This document shows positions 62,568-64,000 of a DNA stretch of 64,000 nt, piece by piece. A program made the translations under genes and the position numbers. Source of the DNA: Providencia stuartii (GTDB lineage Bacteria; Pseudomonadota; Gammaproteobacteria; Enterobacterales; Enterobacteriaceae); the NCBI RefSeq assembly GCF_029277985.1, contig NZ_CP119546.1:186001-250000 (forward strand), read 5' to 3'. The notes below the pieces were generated by a model. The model was not told the origin of the DNA, made no database searches, and was given only the letters and a program-made list of their open reading frames with translations. How positions within the stretch are numbered: the stretch's first letter is position 1; each line of letters begins with the position of its first letter.

Positions 62568-64000
62568 TTAGCGTTTTTTGCCAAATGCGGCGGCGAGGGC
62601 ATCGCTCATCGCACTGTTTCCCGCGGAACTATTATTTTTTCGTGAAGTATCGCGAGGTGTCGACGGTGTTTTCCGTGAGTTTCTATCTTGCGAATGGTTC
62701 GTTCTACGCGATGGACTATGGCTATCACCCGGTTGCTCATCTAAGCGCATAGTGAGCGCGATGCGTTTACGCGGAATATCAACGTCGATCACTTTGACTT
62801 TTACAATATCGCCAGCTTTGACCACTTTATGCGGGTCATCGACATAACTGTTAGACAGCGATGAAATATGGACTAAACCATCTTGGTGAACACCGATATC
62901 GACGAACGCACCGAAGTTAGTGACATTAGTGACTGAGCCTTCAAGGATCATGCCCAATGTCAAATCATTCATGGTTTCGACACCTTCAGCAAAGGTTGCC
63001 GTTTTAAACTCAGGCCGAGGGTCTCGACCCGGTTTATCTAGCTCTTTGATAATATCCGTGACGGTAGGAACACCAAACTGCTCTGTTGTAAAATCATGGG
63101 GGCTTAAACTATTCAAGGCTTGTGAGTTGCCCATGATCTCTTTGAGAGGTTGACGAACGGCATCGAGAATTTTTTCAACGACAGGATAAGCCTCTGGGTG
63201 GACTCCAGACGCATCAAGTGGGTTGTCACCGTTAGTGATACGTAAGAAACCGGCACATTGTTCAAAGGCTTTTGGCCCTAAACGAGTCACTTTCAAGAGC
63301 TGTTTTCGGTCGTTAAAACGGCCATTCTCATCTCGCCAATTCACGACATTCTGAGCGATCATTTTGCTCAAACCAGCAACACGCGTAAGCAAAGCGACAG
63401 ATGCCGTGTTTAAGTCAACCCCGACTGAGTTTACACAATCCTCGACTACCGCATCGAGTTTACGGGCTAGTTGCGTTTGGCTGACGTCGTGCTGATACTG
63501 ACCAACGCCAATCGATTTCGGATCGATTTTTACTAATTCAGCGAGGGGGTCTTGCAGACGACGCGCGATAGAAACGGCCCCACGTAGTGATACATCAAGG
63601 TCTGGGAACTCTTGTGCTGCCAGCTCTGAAGCGGAATAGACGGATGCGCCCGCTTCACTCACAATGACTTTTTGTGCCGTCACTTCAGGATACTGTTTTT
63701 GCACTTCGGCAAAGAAACGCTCTGTCTCTCTAGAAGCGGTACCATTACCAATGGCCACCAATTCCACTTGGTGCTTTTGGCATAAGGCAGCAACCACGGC
63801 GGCGGCTTTCGCTGCTTGCCCCGTATGTGGATAGATAGTCTCTGTTGCGATGAGTTTACCTGTTGCATCGACGACCGCGACTTTAACGCCGGTACGTAAG
63901 CCGGGATCGAGGCCCATCGTTGCGCGCATCCCAGCGGGTGCGGCCATTAATAGGTCATGGAGGTTACGCGCAAATACATTGATTGCTTCATCTTCTGCTT
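62568..64000 (-). CDS. yhgF: RNA-binding transcription accessory protein Tex (YhgF), 3' part
   Basis: The C-terminal 477 codons of a protein of about 770 residues. The reading frame stays open to the window edge ([16 protein letters not shown] precedes MAAPAG), so the start lies beyond 64000. Seen here are the YqgF/RuvC-like domain ([18 protein letters not shown]), the helix-hairpin-helix region ([23 protein letters not shown]), and the S1 RNA-binding domain ([27 protein letters not shown]). The tail is basic and serine-rich ([15 protein letters not shown]). Tex binds nucleic acid and associates with transcription. It is next to feoA in E. coli as well. Confidence 0.96.
   Translation of the reverse strand, partial: AEDEAINVFARNLHDLLMAAPAGMRATMGLDPGLRTGVKVAVVDATGKLIATETIYPHTGQAAKAAAVVAALCQKHQVELVAIGNGTASRETERFFAEVQKQYPEVTAQKVIVSEAGASVYSASELAAQEFPDLDVSLRGAVSIARRLQDPLAELVKIDPKSIGVGQYQHDVSQTQLARKLDAVVEDCVNSVGVDLNTASVALLTRVAGLSKMIAQNVVNWRDENGRFNDRKQLLKVTRLGPKAFEQCAGFLRITNGDNPLDASGVHPEAYPVVEKILDAVRQPLKEIMGNSQALNSLSPHDFTTEQFGVPTVTDIIKELDKPGRDPRPEFKTATFAEGVETMNDLTLGMILEGSVTNVTNFGAFVDIGVHQDGLVHISSLSNSYVDDPHKVVKAGDIVKVKVIDVDIPRKRIALTMRLDEQPGDSHSPSRRTNHSQDRNSRKTPSTPRDTSRKNNSSAGNSAMSDALAAAFGKKR

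Overview
The window reads as the chromosome of a low-GC enterobacterium, most likely Providencia or a close relative in the Morganellaceae. I infer this from AT-rich intergenic DNA, protein sequences that closely match Escherichia coli counterparts throughout, and an enterobacterial core order on the right (glp, nfuA, gntX, bioH, feo, tex). The genus is not proven. I recognised no tRNA, rRNA, CRISPR array, insertion sequence or prophage.

Layout. 1-7 kb: start of an off-window gene, an AllS-like LysR regulator, an iron unit (TonB-dependent catecholate-type receptor plus periplasmic IroE-like esterase, Fur-box-like site upstream), a YfcJ-type MFS transporter, and HdeA. 7.2-12.8 kb: a four-gene operon in which every junction is an ATGA overlap: ROK sugar kinase, short-type 6-phosphogluconate dehydrogenase, glucose-6-phosphate dehydrogenase, and a leaderless GH15 glucoamylase. 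It converges on glgB-glgA. Together they look like a local glucan make-and-burn module, with no glgC, glgP, glgX or pgl alongside. 17.2-19.9 kb: emrAB efflux pump. 20-25 kb: a four-gene chaperone-usher fimbrial operon, followed by 1.2 kb of gene-free DNA rich in hairpins. 26-40 kb: the complete phenylacetate degradation locus paaZ / paaABCDEFGHIJ-K / paaXY.

40-51.5 kb: yafE-like methyltransferase, ydhR, photolyase phrB, proP, poxB, alkA, a DUF2569-DUF488-DUF2569 cluster, and an ABC-F ATPase with a strongly structured leader. 51.8-64 kb: glpD, glpEGR, nfuA, gntX, bioH, an unrecognised 401-residue protein with C-terminal PSAP repeats, feoABC, and the 3' part of tex (yhgF), cut by the window end.

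The items most worth following are the glucose-oxidation operon facing glgBA, the unrecognised PSAP-repeat gene between bioH and feoC, the ABC-F leader, two near-perfect palindromes (202-228 and 17058-17088), and a GlpG that keeps its catalytic dyad but lacks three otherwise conserved histidines. Many start sites were revised from the longest reading frame using Shine-Dalgarno sequences, signal peptides or recalled family lengths. Family comparisons are from memory of E. coli and related sequences, not from a search.
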